From DAIRDK01 sp035403225 (GTDB lineage Bacteria > Bacteroidota > Bacteroidia > Bacteroidales > FEN-979), in assembly GCA_035403225.1 (NCBI GenBank), contig DAONET010000012.1:1-64000 (forward strand): a stretch of DNA of 64,000 nucleotides, given 5' to 3'. The notes under the pieces are model-generated. The model had not been told where the DNA came from. It was given only the letters and a program-made list of their open reading frames with translations, and searched no databases. Below are positions 50,513 to 59,080 of this stretch, piece after piece. The position numbers were made by a program, and so were the translations under genes. Every line of letters begins with the position of its first letter. Position 1 is the stretch's first letter.

Positions 50513-51847
50513 TTAATTATGTTTCATATTCCGCATGACATTTGCCATGTTACGGCCTTTGCTGGCGGTCACCATCTTCATCATGCGGCGAGTTTCGTCG
50601 AATTGTTTCAGCAGCCGGTTCACTTCCTGGATGCTGGTACCGGATCCATCGGCGATTCTTTTGCGACGGCTGCCGTTGATAAGAGCAGGGTTAGAACGTT
50701 CGTCGGGAGTCATCGAATAGATGATGGCTTCAACCCCTTTAAAAGCGTTATCGTCGATATCGAGATTTCTGAGTGCCTTACCCATTCCGGGGAGCATACC
50801 CATGAGGTCCTTAACATTCCCCATTTTTTTGATCTGTTTGATCTGGGAGAGAAAATCGTTGAAGTCAAACTGGTTTTTAGCGATTTTCTTCTGAAGTTTC
50901 TTGGCTTCATCCTCGTCGTATTGCTCCTGCGCTTTTTCCACCAGGGAAACGATATCGCCCATTCCGAGGATCCTGTCGGCCATACGCTGGGGATAGAAGA
51001 CGTCAATGGCTTCCATCTTTTCGCCGATGCTCACGAATTTAATCGGTTTATCGACCACCGATTTTATACTGAGGGCAGCCCCGCCGCGGGTATCTCCATC
51101 GAGTTTGGTGAGGACGACACCTTCGAAGTCAAGGCGGTCATTAAATGCTTTGGCCGTATTCACAGCGTCCTGACCTGTCATGGAATCCACCACGAAAAGT
51201 GTTTCTCCGGGTGTGATTGCTTTTTTGATGGCAGCAATCTCGTCCATCATTTCCTGGTCCACTGCCAGCCGTCCGGCAGTATCCACGATAACTACCTGGT
51301 AGCCGTAATCTTTGGCATGTTTAACCCCGTTTTTCGCGATCTTTACCGGTTCAAGGTTTCCTTCTTCAGTATATACCTCAACACCAATCTGACCACCCAG
51401 CACTTTGAGCTGGTCAATAGCAGCAGGACGATAAACGTCGCCGGCGATAAGCAGAACCTTTTTGTTTCTTTTCGTCTTCAGCAGGCTGGCAAGCTTAGCC
51501 GAGAAGGTCGTTTTTCCAGAACCTTGCAATCCCGAGATAAGGATCACCGCAGGATCACCTTTCAGGTTGACTTCGGTTTTATCGCCTCCCATCAGCCTTA
51601 CCAACTCATCATGAACAATCTTTACCATGAGCTGTCCGGGAGAAACAGCCGTCAATACATTCTGGCCCAGCGCTTGTTCTTTTACCTGGTCGGTAAACTG
51701 TTTGGCAATTTTAAAACTGACGTCGGCGTCGAGCAACGCTTTCCTCACATCCTTCAGAGTCTCAGCCACATTAATCTCGGTTATGTGGCCATGCCCTTTC
51801 AGAACTTTAAATGCACGGTCGAGTTTATCACTTAATCCTTCAAACAT
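50513..51847 (-). CDS. ffh: Signal recognition particle protein Ffh
   Basis: A 444-residue SRP54-type GTPase that, with the 4.5S RNA encoded at 31388-31484, targets membrane and exported proteins. N domain (about residues 1-85), G domain with P-loop 'GLQGSGKTTFSAKLA', 'DTAGRLAVD' and 'TKLDGDTRGG', and a C-terminal Met-rich M domain ('IKKMGNVKDLMGMLPGMG'; RNA-binding 'GSRRKRIADGSG'). Length is normal. First gene of the ffh-folD-queE-porE-like operon. Confidence 0.98.
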   Translation of the reverse strand: MFEGLSDKLDRAFKVLKGHGHITEINVAETLKDVRKALLDADVSFKIAKQFTDQVKEQALGQNVLTAVSPGQLMVKIVHDELVRLMGGDKTEVNLKGDPAVILISGLQGSGKTTFSAKLASLLKTKRNKKVLLIAGDVYRPAAIDQLKVLGGQIGVEVYTEEGNLEPVKIAKNGVKHAKDYGYQVVIVDTAGRLAVDQEMMDEIAAIKKAITPGETLFVVDSMTGQDAVNTAKAFNDRLDFEGVVLTKLDGDTRGGAALSIKSVVDKPIKFVSIGEKMEAIDVFYPQRMADRILGMGDIVSLVEKAQEQYDEDEAKKLQKKIAKNQFDFNDFLSQIKQIKKMGNVKDLMGMLPGMGKALRNLDIDDNAFKGVEAIIYSMTPDERSNPALINGSRRKRIADGSGTSIQEVNRLLKQFDETRRMMKMVTASKGRNMANVMRNMKHN

Positions 51848-51865
51848 CTGTTATAATTTGGAGTG

Positions 51866-51873
51866 CAAAGTTA
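51866..51873 (-). promoter_or_regulatory. -7 box of the ffh operon
   Basis: The minus strand reads TAACTTTG, a full match to TAnnTTTG, 18 nt upstream of the ffh ATG. Confidence 0.5.
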
Positions 51874-51953
51874 CGAATTTCCCACAGGATGAAAATTGGG
51901 ACTATCGTCATTTAAAATTTAAATCTTTATCTTTTGTTTTTTAAAAAAGTTTG

Positions 51954-51961
51954 TATGTTTG
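51954..51961 (+). promoter_or_regulatory. -7 box of the first tandem T9SS gene
   Basis: TATGTTTG, a full match to TAnnTTTG. TTTG at 51933-51936 is 17 nt upstream, a little short. Transcription would start near 51968, 28 nt before the ATG. Confidence 0.5.
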
Positions 51962-51995
51962 TAAAAACAAATTTTAACAAACAAATCAAACAACC

Positions 51996-53846
51996 ATGAA
52001 GAAAATTACGCTCATGCTTTTTGCGCTGCTCTTCGGGATGGCTGTAAATGCACAAACCGTCCTTTATGAAGATGACTTGGAAACTTATCCTGATCAGAGT
52101 TTCCTTGCACAGCAGAACACGACCTGGTGGACAACCTGGTCAAACAATCCCGGAAGTGGTGAAGATGCTCAGATCATGACCACCTTTGCTTATTCCCCCA
52201 CCAAATCAGCATCCGTTGATGAAATCGGTGGTGCTACTGACTGTATCCTGAAACTTGGTGATAGAACCAGTGGTTCTTATGAATTGTCATGGTACATGTA
52301 TGTCCAAACCGGAAAATGCGGTTATTACAACATTCAGCATTTCCAATCACCCGGTACCGAATGGGCGCTTGAAATTTATTTCCGTGCTGATGGCTCCACC
52401 GAACTCAATGTTGGTGGCGACCTGATCACCGGAACTTATCCCAAAGACACATGGTTCGAATGTAAACATGTGATTGACCTTGACAATGACAATATCGAGC
52501 TGTACATCAACGGCGTTCTTCTTTATGAATGGCCCTTCTCTTACCAAGCTTCCGATCCGAACGGAACTTTGCAACTCGGTGGTGTTGACTTCTTCGCAGG
52601 CGCTGCCTCCGGATCTGGCGAAAGCCCCGTTTATTACTTTGACAATGTTTCTTTCAAAGAAATGACTGCTGCTACCAACCCTGTTATCACCGTGAACCCC
52701 ACGAGTGTTGCAACCTGGGCACTGGCCGGCTCTTCTTCAGTTGTTCCGATGACAGTAGGTAACGTTACCGGATTATCAGACCTCGTATACAACACCAACA
52801 TTATTTATGATGTTGATGCACTGAAAACCGCTCCCGTAACCACCGCTCCGACACAGAATTATGTTGTGAAAAAGACGTTGACCAAGGCTTCTCCTGCTCC
52901 GACAAACGGCGGAACCCCCAACACAGATGGAACCGCGATTCTGCATTATGACGGCGAAAACTATTCAGCTGTTGGCTGGAGCTCAGTTCCCATCACGGTA
53001 ACTTGCGCTGCCCGCTTCCCGAATAACATGACTGTTCCTTACGCAGGCATGAATATTACTTCGGTTGACCTTTATCTTAACGAACTCAATGCCGGCACCA
53101 ACACCTTCACCCTCAAGATCTATGAAGGCGGCACACAATATGAACCGGGAACATTGATCTGCTCACAGGATTTCACCCCTGTTGCACAGGACTGGAATAC
53201 CGTTACCCTGACCACTCCGATCCCTGTTACCGGAGCTGACCTCTGGGTTGGTTATACCTTCACCCAGGTAGATGATGGTATCTTCATCCCCGGAACCGAC
53301 GAAGGTCCGAACGATCCTAACGGAGACTTCATTAGCACCGGAGTAGGTTGGAGTCATCTCTCCAGCAACCCGAACCTGCCTTACAACTGGAACATCCGTG
53401 CCAACCTGGAAGGTGATGTGATCTCACAGTGGCTCACCATCAACCCCACCTCCGGTACTATCGTTCCCGGTGACAGTGTTGCTGCTGAAGTAACCTGCGA
53501 TGCTGCTGACCTGGCTATCGGTACTTATACCGCTACCATGAGATTCCTCAGCAACGACCCCATTAACCCCGCAGTTGATGTCCCCGTTACCTTTACCGTA
53601 GCCGGTGTTGGTATGGGCGAAAACAGCAAACTGGGTGTAGCTGTTTACCCGAATCCTGCAGCTGATGTTATCAATGTCATTGCAAACGACAAGATCAACG
53701 GAATCACCATCACTGATTTCACTGGCAAACTCGTTTACACCGGAACATCGACCAGCATCAATGTCAGCAATTTCTCAACGGGTGTTTATTTCATCCAGAC
53801 CATTACCGATAAGGGTACTGTCAACTCCAAATTCATCAAGAAATAG
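51996..53846 (+). CDS. Secreted T9SS cargo protein, tandem copy 1
   Basis: A 616-residue exported protein: signal peptide ending 'MAVNAQ', a LamG/jelly-roll-like domain (about residues 22-225, with 'KCGYYNIQHFQSPG'), an Ig-like segment, a second beta domain (about 320-470), a BACON-like segment ('WLTINPTSGTIVPGDSVAAEV'), and a C-terminal type A T9SS domain ('GVAVYPNPAADV'). No catalytic motif is seen; the folds suggest binding. The next gene is a paralogue. Codon choice looks more even than in the neighbours, and the gene has its own promoter and terminator. Confidence 0.88.
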   Translation: MKKITLMLFALLFGMAVNAQTVLYEDDLETYPDQSFLAQQNTTWWTTWSNNPGSGEDAQIMTTFAYSPTKSASVDEIGGATDCILKLGDRTSGSYELSWYMYVQTGKCGYYNIQHFQSPGTEWALEIYFRADGSTELNVGGDLITGTYPKDTWFECKHVIDLDNDNIELYINGVLLYEWPFSYQASDPNGTLQLGGVDFFAGAASGSGESPVYYFDNVSFKEMTAATNPVITVNPTSVATWALAGSSSVVPMTVGNVTGLSDLVYNTNIIYDVDALKTAPVTTAPTQNYVVKKTLTKASPAPTNGGTPNTDGTAILHYDGENYSAVGWSSVPITVTCAARFPNNMTVPYAGMNITSVDLYLNELNAGTNTFTLKIYEGGTQYEPGTLICSQDFTPVAQDWNTVTLTTPIPVTGADLWVGYTFTQVDDGIFIPGTDEGPNDPNGDFISTGVGWSHLSSNPNLPYNWNIRANLEGDVISQWLTINPTSGTIVPGDSVAAEVTCDAADLAIGTYTATMRFLSNDPINPAVDVPVTFTVAGVGMGENSKLGVAVYPNPAADVINVIANDKINGITITDFTGKLVYTGTSTSINVSNFSTGVYFIQTITDKGTVNSKFIKK

Positions 53847-53862
53847 TCCTTACGGAACTTAT

Positions 53863-53899
53863 AAAAAGGTGTCTCCTTCCCGGGGACACCTTTTTTTTT
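53863..53899 (+). terminator. Terminator between the tandem T9SS genes
   Basis: AAAAAGGTGTC (53863-53873) pairs with GACACC (53885-53890) and the following T bases; nine T follow at 53891-53899. The two tandem genes are therefore probably separate transcripts. Confidence 0.9.
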
Positions 53900-53964
53900 G
53901 CTTTCATTTGCCCCATACTTGTCGTACTTTTAATCCCGTATCCCTGATTCAATCCCTCTTCATC

Positions 53965-55716
53965 ATGAAAAAATGGTTCCTTTTTATCATCACTGTTTTT
54001 GGTATCCTCCCATGTTTCAGCCAGACAATCCTCTATCAGGATGATATGGAAACCTATCCGCTAAACAGCTTTCTGGGAGTCGAAAACCCATCGTGGTGGG
54101 CTACCTGGTCAGGCGTACCCGGCAGTAGTGAGGACCTCCGTATTTCAGGTCTGACAGCATATTCCGGATTAAAATCGGCTTCCATCGACACTACGGGCGG
54201 CCCTTCCGATGCCTTGCTCCTGCTTGGAGACAGATTCTCAGGAGCCTATGAATTATCGTGGCAGATGTACGTGGAAACAGGAAAATGCGGTTATTACAAC
54301 ATTCAGCATTTTGAGTCTCCGGGAGTCGAATATGCCATGCAGGTTTTTTTCAGGGCAGATGGCACTTTTGAACTGATGACCGGGGACGCAACCTTTTACG
54401 GTACTTATCCCAAAAACACCTGGTTTGAAGTGAAACAATACATAGATCTGGACGCCGATTACATCAGTTTATATATCAACGGAACCTTCGTTCATAACTG
54501 GCCATTCAGTTACCAGATTTACTATACCTCCGGCATCAGCCAGCTGGGCAACGTAAACTTCGGAGCCTACGCCGTATCCGGTTCCAACGAGGCGCCGCAA
54601 TGCTTCCTGGACAATGTTTTCTTTCAGAAACTGTCCACCGGCGCCTATCCTTCCATACAATTATCACCGGTCGCCATCGAGGCTTGCGTAGAGCAGGGAA
54701 CTACTGTAAACCGCGCTGCGGAAGTCAGTAATACCGGGATTACGGATCTCGTGTATGACATCAACATTATCTATGAGGGTAAGCAGGATGCCGACTCAAC
54801 GATGAAATTGCACTACGATGGCGATCACTACATCTCGATCGGCTGGAGCGCTCCCCCGGTCACGGTCACAGTGGCCGCCCGCTATCCCAATACCATGACC
54901 CTGCCTGTTGCCGGGATGATGCTGACTTCCGTGGAAGTGTACGTGGATAACCTGAATGCCGATTCAACCCTTTGGACGGTGCGGATCTTCGGCATGGGAG
55001 ACGCCAACCAGCCCGGGATTCTTCTCACCACCCAATCGTTTATTCCTGAAGGAGGAGGATGGGACACGATCCCGCTTACCAACCCGGTACTGGTGACCGG
55101 AGAGGATCTGTGGGTGGGATACACTTTTACGCAGAACGATCCCGGCATTTACATCCCCGGTGTTGATGCAGGTCCCAACAATCCCAACGGTGATTTTCTG
55201 AACACGGGAGACGGCTGGAAGCATTTATCCGATTGGCAGGGTTTTACCTATAACTGGAACATCCGGGCAAACCTCGTGGGGATGCCTGCCCTTCAATGGC
55301 TGTCGGTTTCCCCCAAAAATGATACGCTGGGACCAGGCGTTACCGGGGATGTCGATGTCATGATGAATGCCTCCGGGCTGGAGATGGGCGAATACCATGC
55401 CACCCTGCGATTTGTTAACAATGATCCACAGGAGCCTCAGGCCGACCTTCCTGTTACCATGAATGTGGTCGGAGTTGGAGCCGGGGAAAAGGAACCGGCA
55501 GCCATCATGATCTTCCCTAACCCGGCATCAGGCCTCGTTCACCTGAAGAGCAACACGCCGGTGACCGCCGTCAGCATTTTCGATTCATGGGGGAGACAGG
55601 TATTATCGGGAAACAGTGAAGCGATAGATATCAGCGACCTTTCCGAAGGCATCTATCTCCTTAAAGCTGTTACCAGACAAGGAACAGCCAACATCAAACT
55701 GGTAAAAAAGCCCTGA
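53965..55716 (+). CDS. Secreted T9SS cargo protein, tandem copy 2
   Basis: A 583-residue paralogue of the preceding protein with the same domain order: signal peptide ending 'LPCFSQ', LamG-like domain ('KCGYYNIQHFESPG'), middle beta domains ('DLWVGYTFTQNDPGIYIPGVD'), BACON-like segment and T9SS domain ('IMIFPNPASG'). Compared with copy 1 it lacks a Thr/Pro-rich insert of about 30 residues in the middle. The true start is ATG 53965 at the signal peptide; the frame is open for 300 nt further upstream only by chance. No enzymatic motif; a binding or surface role is inferred. Confidence 0.87.
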   Translation: MKKWFLFIITVFGILPCFSQTILYQDDMETYPLNSFLGVENPSWWATWSGVPGSSEDLRISGLTAYSGLKSASIDTTGGPSDALLLLGDRFSGAYELSWQMYVETGKCGYYNIQHFESPGVEYAMQVFFRADGTFELMTGDATFYGTYPKNTWFEVKQYIDLDADYISLYINGTFVHNWPFSYQIYYTSGISQLGNVNFGAYAVSGSNEAPQCFLDNVFFQKLSTGAYPSIQLSPVAIEACVEQGTTVNRAAEVSNTGITDLVYDINIIYEGKQDADSTMKLHYDGDHYISIGWSAPPVTVTVAARYPNTMTLPVAGMMLTSVEVYVDNLNADSTLWTVRIFGMGDANQPGILLTTQSFIPEGGGWDTIPLTNPVLVTGEDLWVGYTFTQNDPGIYIPGVDAGPNNPNGDFLNTGDGWKHLSDWQGFTYNWNIRANLVGMPALQWLSVSPKNDTLGPGVTGDVDVMMNASGLEMGEYHATLRFVNNDPQEPQADLPVTMNVVGVGAGEKEPAAIMIFPNPASGLVHLKSNTPVTAVSIFDSWGRQVLSGNSEAIDISDLSEGIYLLKAVTRQGTANIKLVKKP

Positions 55717-55725
55717 GCGGGACCT

Positions 55726-57519
55726 CTACATTCTTTCGGGGACATCGATCCCCAACAAATACATGGCAGAGCGGATAACATTTCCGGTCATCTCCGATAA
55801 CAACAGGCGAAGCATGACTTTCTCCTTCGCTTCTTCCTTTAAGACAGGAATTTCCTGGTAGAAGGTATTGTATTCTTTTGCCAGCTCGTACACATAATTG
55901 GCAATGAGAGCGGGGCTCATTTCTGTACCGGCCTCTTCAACCACAGCAGGGAACTGGTAAATGATCCGCAGCACCTCTTTTTCCTGCTTCAGCAAGCTCC
56001 CCTCATCAGGCCCGGCCAAAGAGTCGGAAGTCAGGTACCCGTTTTCGGCGCCTTTTTTCAAGAGGGAGCGAATGCGGGCGTAAGTATACTGGATAAAGGG
56101 TCCTGTGTTGCCGTTAAAATCGATAGATTCTTTGGGATCGAAGAGCATGTTTTTCCGTGGATCGACTTTCAGAATAAAATACTTCAGGGCGCCAAGACCA
56201 AGAACAGAGAAAAGCTGGCGAGCCTCCTCTTCGGGGAAATCATTGACTTTCCCCAGCTCCCGGGTTGTCTCTTCAGCCGTTGCATACATCTCGTCCATCA
56301 GGTCATCGGCATCCACCACCGTACCTTCCCTCGATTTCATACGACCTTCGGGCAGGTCAACCATGCCATACGAGAGATGGAACACTTTGCCGGCATAATC
56401 TTTCCCCAGTTTATCAAGGATCAGTTTCAGCACATCGAAATGATAATTCTGTTCATTTCCGACGACATAGATCATTTTTGAAGGATGAAAATCGTCGTAC
56501 CGGAGTTGTGCCGTGCCGATATCCTGAGTGATATAAACAGAAGTGCCATCGGAGCGAAGGAGCAGTTTTTGATCGAGTCCTGATGAAGTCAGATCGATCC
56601 ACACGCTTCCATCGTCTTTACGAAAAAACACCTTCTTTTCAAGACCTTCCTCCACCAGTTTTTTCCCGAGGAGATAGGTTTCGCTTTCATAGTAAACTTT
56701 ATCGAAAGAGACGCCAAGCCGGTTATACGTTGTATCGAAACCCTGGTAGGCCCATCCGTTCATTTTCCGCCACAGACCAATGATTTCGGGGTCTTTCGCC
56801 TCCCAGCGACGCAGGTAATCACGTGCTTCCAGGATCAGTGGCGCCTGTCGCATCGCTTCTTCTTCAACAAGCCCCTTCTCCATCAATCCGAGGACCTCTT
56901 CTTTATAATATTTATCGAAGATGACATAGTACTTACCGACCAGGTGATCACCTTTCATACCGGAAGATTCCGGTGTTTCTCCTCCGCCCCATTTCACATA
57001 AGCGAGCATGGATTTACAGATATGAATGCCACGGTCGTTAACCAGGTTGGCTTTCACCACCTTGTAACCGTTGGCTGCCAGTATCCGTGACAGGGAAAAC
57101 CCGAGGAGGTTATTCCGGACATGTCCCAGGTGAAGCGGTTTGTTGGTATTGGGAGAAGAAAACTCCAGAACCACAGGCGGCACCTTTTTCTCCGGGTGTA
57201 ATCCGAAATGCTCTTGTTGATGCTGTTCTTTCAGGAAGAAGGTCCAGTATGATTCTTTCAGGGAAAGGTTCAGGAAGCCCTTGATGACATTGAAGGAGTC
57301 AATCTCTTCGAGGGCGTTTTCCATATAAGCTCCGATTTCACGGGCCGTATTTTCCGGCGATTTTGATGAGAGCCGGGAAAAGGGAAAAACGACGATGGTA
57401 AAATCACCGTCAAATTCCTTTTTTGTTTTCTGAATGGATACTGATGTAGTGTCGATCTCCTTGCCGTACAGGTTTTTCACTGCCTCGCAACATGTCACGG
57501 CGATCCGTTCTTCAATCAT
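55726..57519 (-). CDS. argS: Arginyl-tRNA synthetase
   Basis: A 597-residue class I synthetase. The HIGH motif reads 'PLHLGHVRNNLLG' and the KMSKS-like motif 'GRMKSREG'; the N-terminal Add-1 domain and the C-terminal DALR anticodon-binding domain are complete. Start: a TTG at 57540 lies within the -7 box and ATG 57528 would leave a leader of about 3 nt, so ATG 57519 is chosen, with 57528 as the alternative. It converges on the second T9SS gene with 9 nt between stop codons. Confidence 0.97.
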   Translation of the reverse strand: MIEERIAVTCCEAVKNLYGKEIDTTSVSIQKTKKEFDGDFTIVVFPFSRLSSKSPENTAREIGAYMENALEEIDSFNVIKGFLNLSLKESYWTFFLKEQHQQEHFGLHPEKKVPPVVLEFSSPNTNKPLHLGHVRNNLLGFSLSRILAANGYKVVKANLVNDRGIHICKSMLAYVKWGGGETPESSGMKGDHLVGKYYVIFDKYYKEEVLGLMEKGLVEEEAMRQAPLILEARDYLRRWEAKDPEIIGLWRKMNGWAYQGFDTTYNRLGVSFDKVYYESETYLLGKKLVEEGLEKKVFFRKDDGSVWIDLTSSGLDQKLLLRSDGTSVYITQDIGTAQLRYDDFHPSKMIYVVGNEQNYHFDVLKLILDKLGKDYAGKVFHLSYGMVDLPEGRMKSREGTVVDADDLMDEMYATAEETTRELGKVNDFPEEEARQLFSVLGLGALKYFILKVDPRKNMLFDPKESIDFNGNTGPFIQYTYARIRSLLKKGAENGYLTSDSLAGPDEGSLLKQEKEVLRIIYQFPAVVEEAGTEMSPALIANYVYELAKEYNTFYQEIPVLKEEAKEKVMLRLLLSEMTGNVIRSAMYLLGIDVPERM

Positions 57520-57537
57520 GAATAGCATTGTTTCGGG

Positions 57538-57545
57538 CAAAGGTA
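57538..57545 (-). promoter_or_regulatory. -7 box of argS
   Basis: The minus strand reads TACCTTTG, a full match to TAnnTTTG. Transcription would begin near 57531, which argues for translation from ATG 57519. Confidence 0.6.
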
Positions 57546-57587
57546 CGGGATTTCTGAAACTAAGAAATATATTCGCGCTTCACAGAA

Positions 57588-57618
57588 TTTGCCAGTTCGT
57601 TAAAAAAGCGTAATTTTG
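57588..57618 (+). promoter_or_regulatory. Consensus promoter of the cyclic-2,3-DPG synthetase gene
   Basis: TTTG at 57588-57591, exactly 19 nt, TAATTTTG at 57611-57618. Transcription would start near 57625, with a leader of about 47 nt that ends in a strong Shine-Dalgarno AAGGAG (57660-57665), 6 nt before the ATG. Such a site is unusual in this window. Confidence 0.8.
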
Positions 57619-57671
57619 TAAAAAAATAACCAAACAGAACTTCCAAACCAATCATTATAAAGGAGATCAGA

Positions 57672-59015
57672 ATGAAAAAAAACGTGATCATTATTGGAGC
57701 GGCCGGGAGGGATTTCCACAATTTTAATACCTATTACAGAGGTAATCCCGATTTCAACGTAGTTGCTTTTACCGCCGCACAGATTCCCGACATTTACGGG
57801 AGAAAATACCCGGCCGAGCTTGCCGGTAACCTCTATCCCAATGGCATCCCCATTTATGCCGAATCGGAACTTCCGGAACTCATTAAAAAATTTAAAGTCG
57901 ATGTCTGCAACTTTGCATACAGCGACGTTCCTTACAAAAGAGTCATGAACATGAGCGCCCTGGTGAACGCCTGTGGTGCAAACTTTGTCCTGCTGGGACC
58001 CCGTGACACCATGGTTACGAGCACCAAACCCGTGATCGCTGTTTGCGCAACCCGTACAGGATGTGGCAAAAGCCAGACTTCCCGGAAGATCATTGAAGTT
58101 TTGATGGCAAAAGGGCTTAAAGTTGTGGCTATCCGTCACCCGATGCCTTATGGCGACCTGGTTGAACAGAAAGTACAACGTTTTGCCACTGTTGAAGATC
58201 TTGCCAAGCACAAATGCACCATCGAAGAGATGGAAGAGTATGAACCGCATGTTGTCAGAGGCAATGTCATTTATGCAGGGGTTGATTACGAAGCAATCCT
58301 TCGCGCTGCCGAAAAAGATCCCAATGGTTGTGATGTTATCCTGTGGGATGGTGGTAACAACGACTTCCCCTTCTATAAACCCGACCTGATGATCACGGTT
58401 GCCGATCCCCATCGTCCGGGCGCTGAAGTAAGTTATTATCCCGGTGAAGTGAACCTGAGAATCTCCGATGTGGTTGTTCTGAACAAGATCGATTCCGCAT
58501 GCGCTGAGAACATCAACACGGTTCGTCAAAACATTCAGAAAGTCAACCCGACAGCTATTGTGGTTGATGCTGCTTCCCCCATCAGCGTAGATGATCCTTC
58601 TCTCATCCGCGGTAAGAAAGTGCTCGTCATCGAAGACGGTCCCACACTTACCCACGGTGAAATGAAGATCGGAGCCGGTATCGTAGCTGCCCAGAAATAT
58701 GGCGCTGCCGAACTGGTTGATCCTCGTCCTTATGTTGTCGGAAAACTGGCCGAAACGTTCAGACTTTACCCGAACATCGGCACTTTGCTTCCCGCCATGG
58801 GTTACGGTGATCAGCAGGTGAAAGACCTCGAAGCCACCATTAATAAGGTACAGTGCGATTCCATCGTTATCGGAACTCCCATCGACCTTAACCGCGTGAT
58901 CAAGATCAAAAAACCGAACACGAGAGTGTACTATGACCTCCAGGAAATCGGGACTCCCGACCTTGAAGGAATCCTCTCCGATTTTCTCAAAAAACAAAAA
59001 ATCAAAACCAAATAG
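57672..59015 (+). CDS. Cyclic 2,3-diphosphoglycerate synthetase homologue
   Basis: A 447-residue P-loop protein. It opens with a Rossmann-like 'NVIIIGAAGRDFHNF', and a phosphate-binding loop 'ATRTGCGKSQTSRK' lies near residues 125-138; 'VVVLNKID' resembles a nucleotide-specificity motif. This matches the CpgS family, which in methanogens closes 2,3-diphosphoglycerate to its cyclic form using ATP. Bacterial members are often annotated only as GTPases and their role is not established. The optimal promoter, the strong ribosome-binding site and the strong terminator suggest high expression. It is monocistronic. Confidence 0.85.
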   Translation: MKKNVIIIGAAGRDFHNFNTYYRGNPDFNVVAFTAAQIPDIYGRKYPAELAGNLYPNGIPIYAESELPELIKKFKVDVCNFAYSDVPYKRVMNMSALVNACGANFVLLGPRDTMVTSTKPVIAVCATRTGCGKSQTSRKIIEVLMAKGLKVVAIRHPMPYGDLVEQKVQRFATVEDLAKHKCTIEEMEEYEPHVVRGNVIYAGVDYEAILRAAEKDPNGCDVILWDGGNNDFPFYKPDLMITVADPHRPGAEVSYYPGEVNLRISDVVVLNKIDSACAENINTVRQNIQKVNPTAIVVDAASPISVDDPSLIRGKKVLVIEDGPTLTHGEMKIGAGIVAAQKYGAAELVDPRPYVVGKLAETFRLYPNIGTLLPAMGYGDQQVKDLEATINKVQCDSIVIGTPIDLNRVIKIKKPNTRVYYDLQEIGTPDLEGILSDFLKKQKIKTK

Positions 59016-59018
59016 TTT

Positions 59019-59052
59019 AAAAAGGCCGTCGCTCAGCAACGGCCTTTTTTTT
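59019..59052 (+). terminator. Terminator of the cyclic-2,3-DPG synthetase gene
   Basis: AAAAAGGCCGT (59019-59029) pairs with ACGGCCTTTTT (from 59039), followed by a T-run to 59052. The end of the run overlaps the pyrB -7 box. Confidence 0.92.
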
Positions 59053-59059
59053 ATTTTTG
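59052..59059 (+). promoter_or_regulatory. -7 box of pyrBI
   Basis: TATTTTTG, a full match to TAnnTTTG, 21 nt before the pyrB ATG. It begins at the last base of the upstream terminator's T-run, so the -33 region would lie inside the terminator hairpin. Confidence 0.5.
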
Positions 59060-59080
59060 TTATCTTCAAAAACGAGTTCA

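Noticed and set aside
50492..51835. A 447-codon open frame opposite ffh
   Set aside because: Ffh motifs on the minus strand are complete; the plus-strand frame is a codon-bias shadow.
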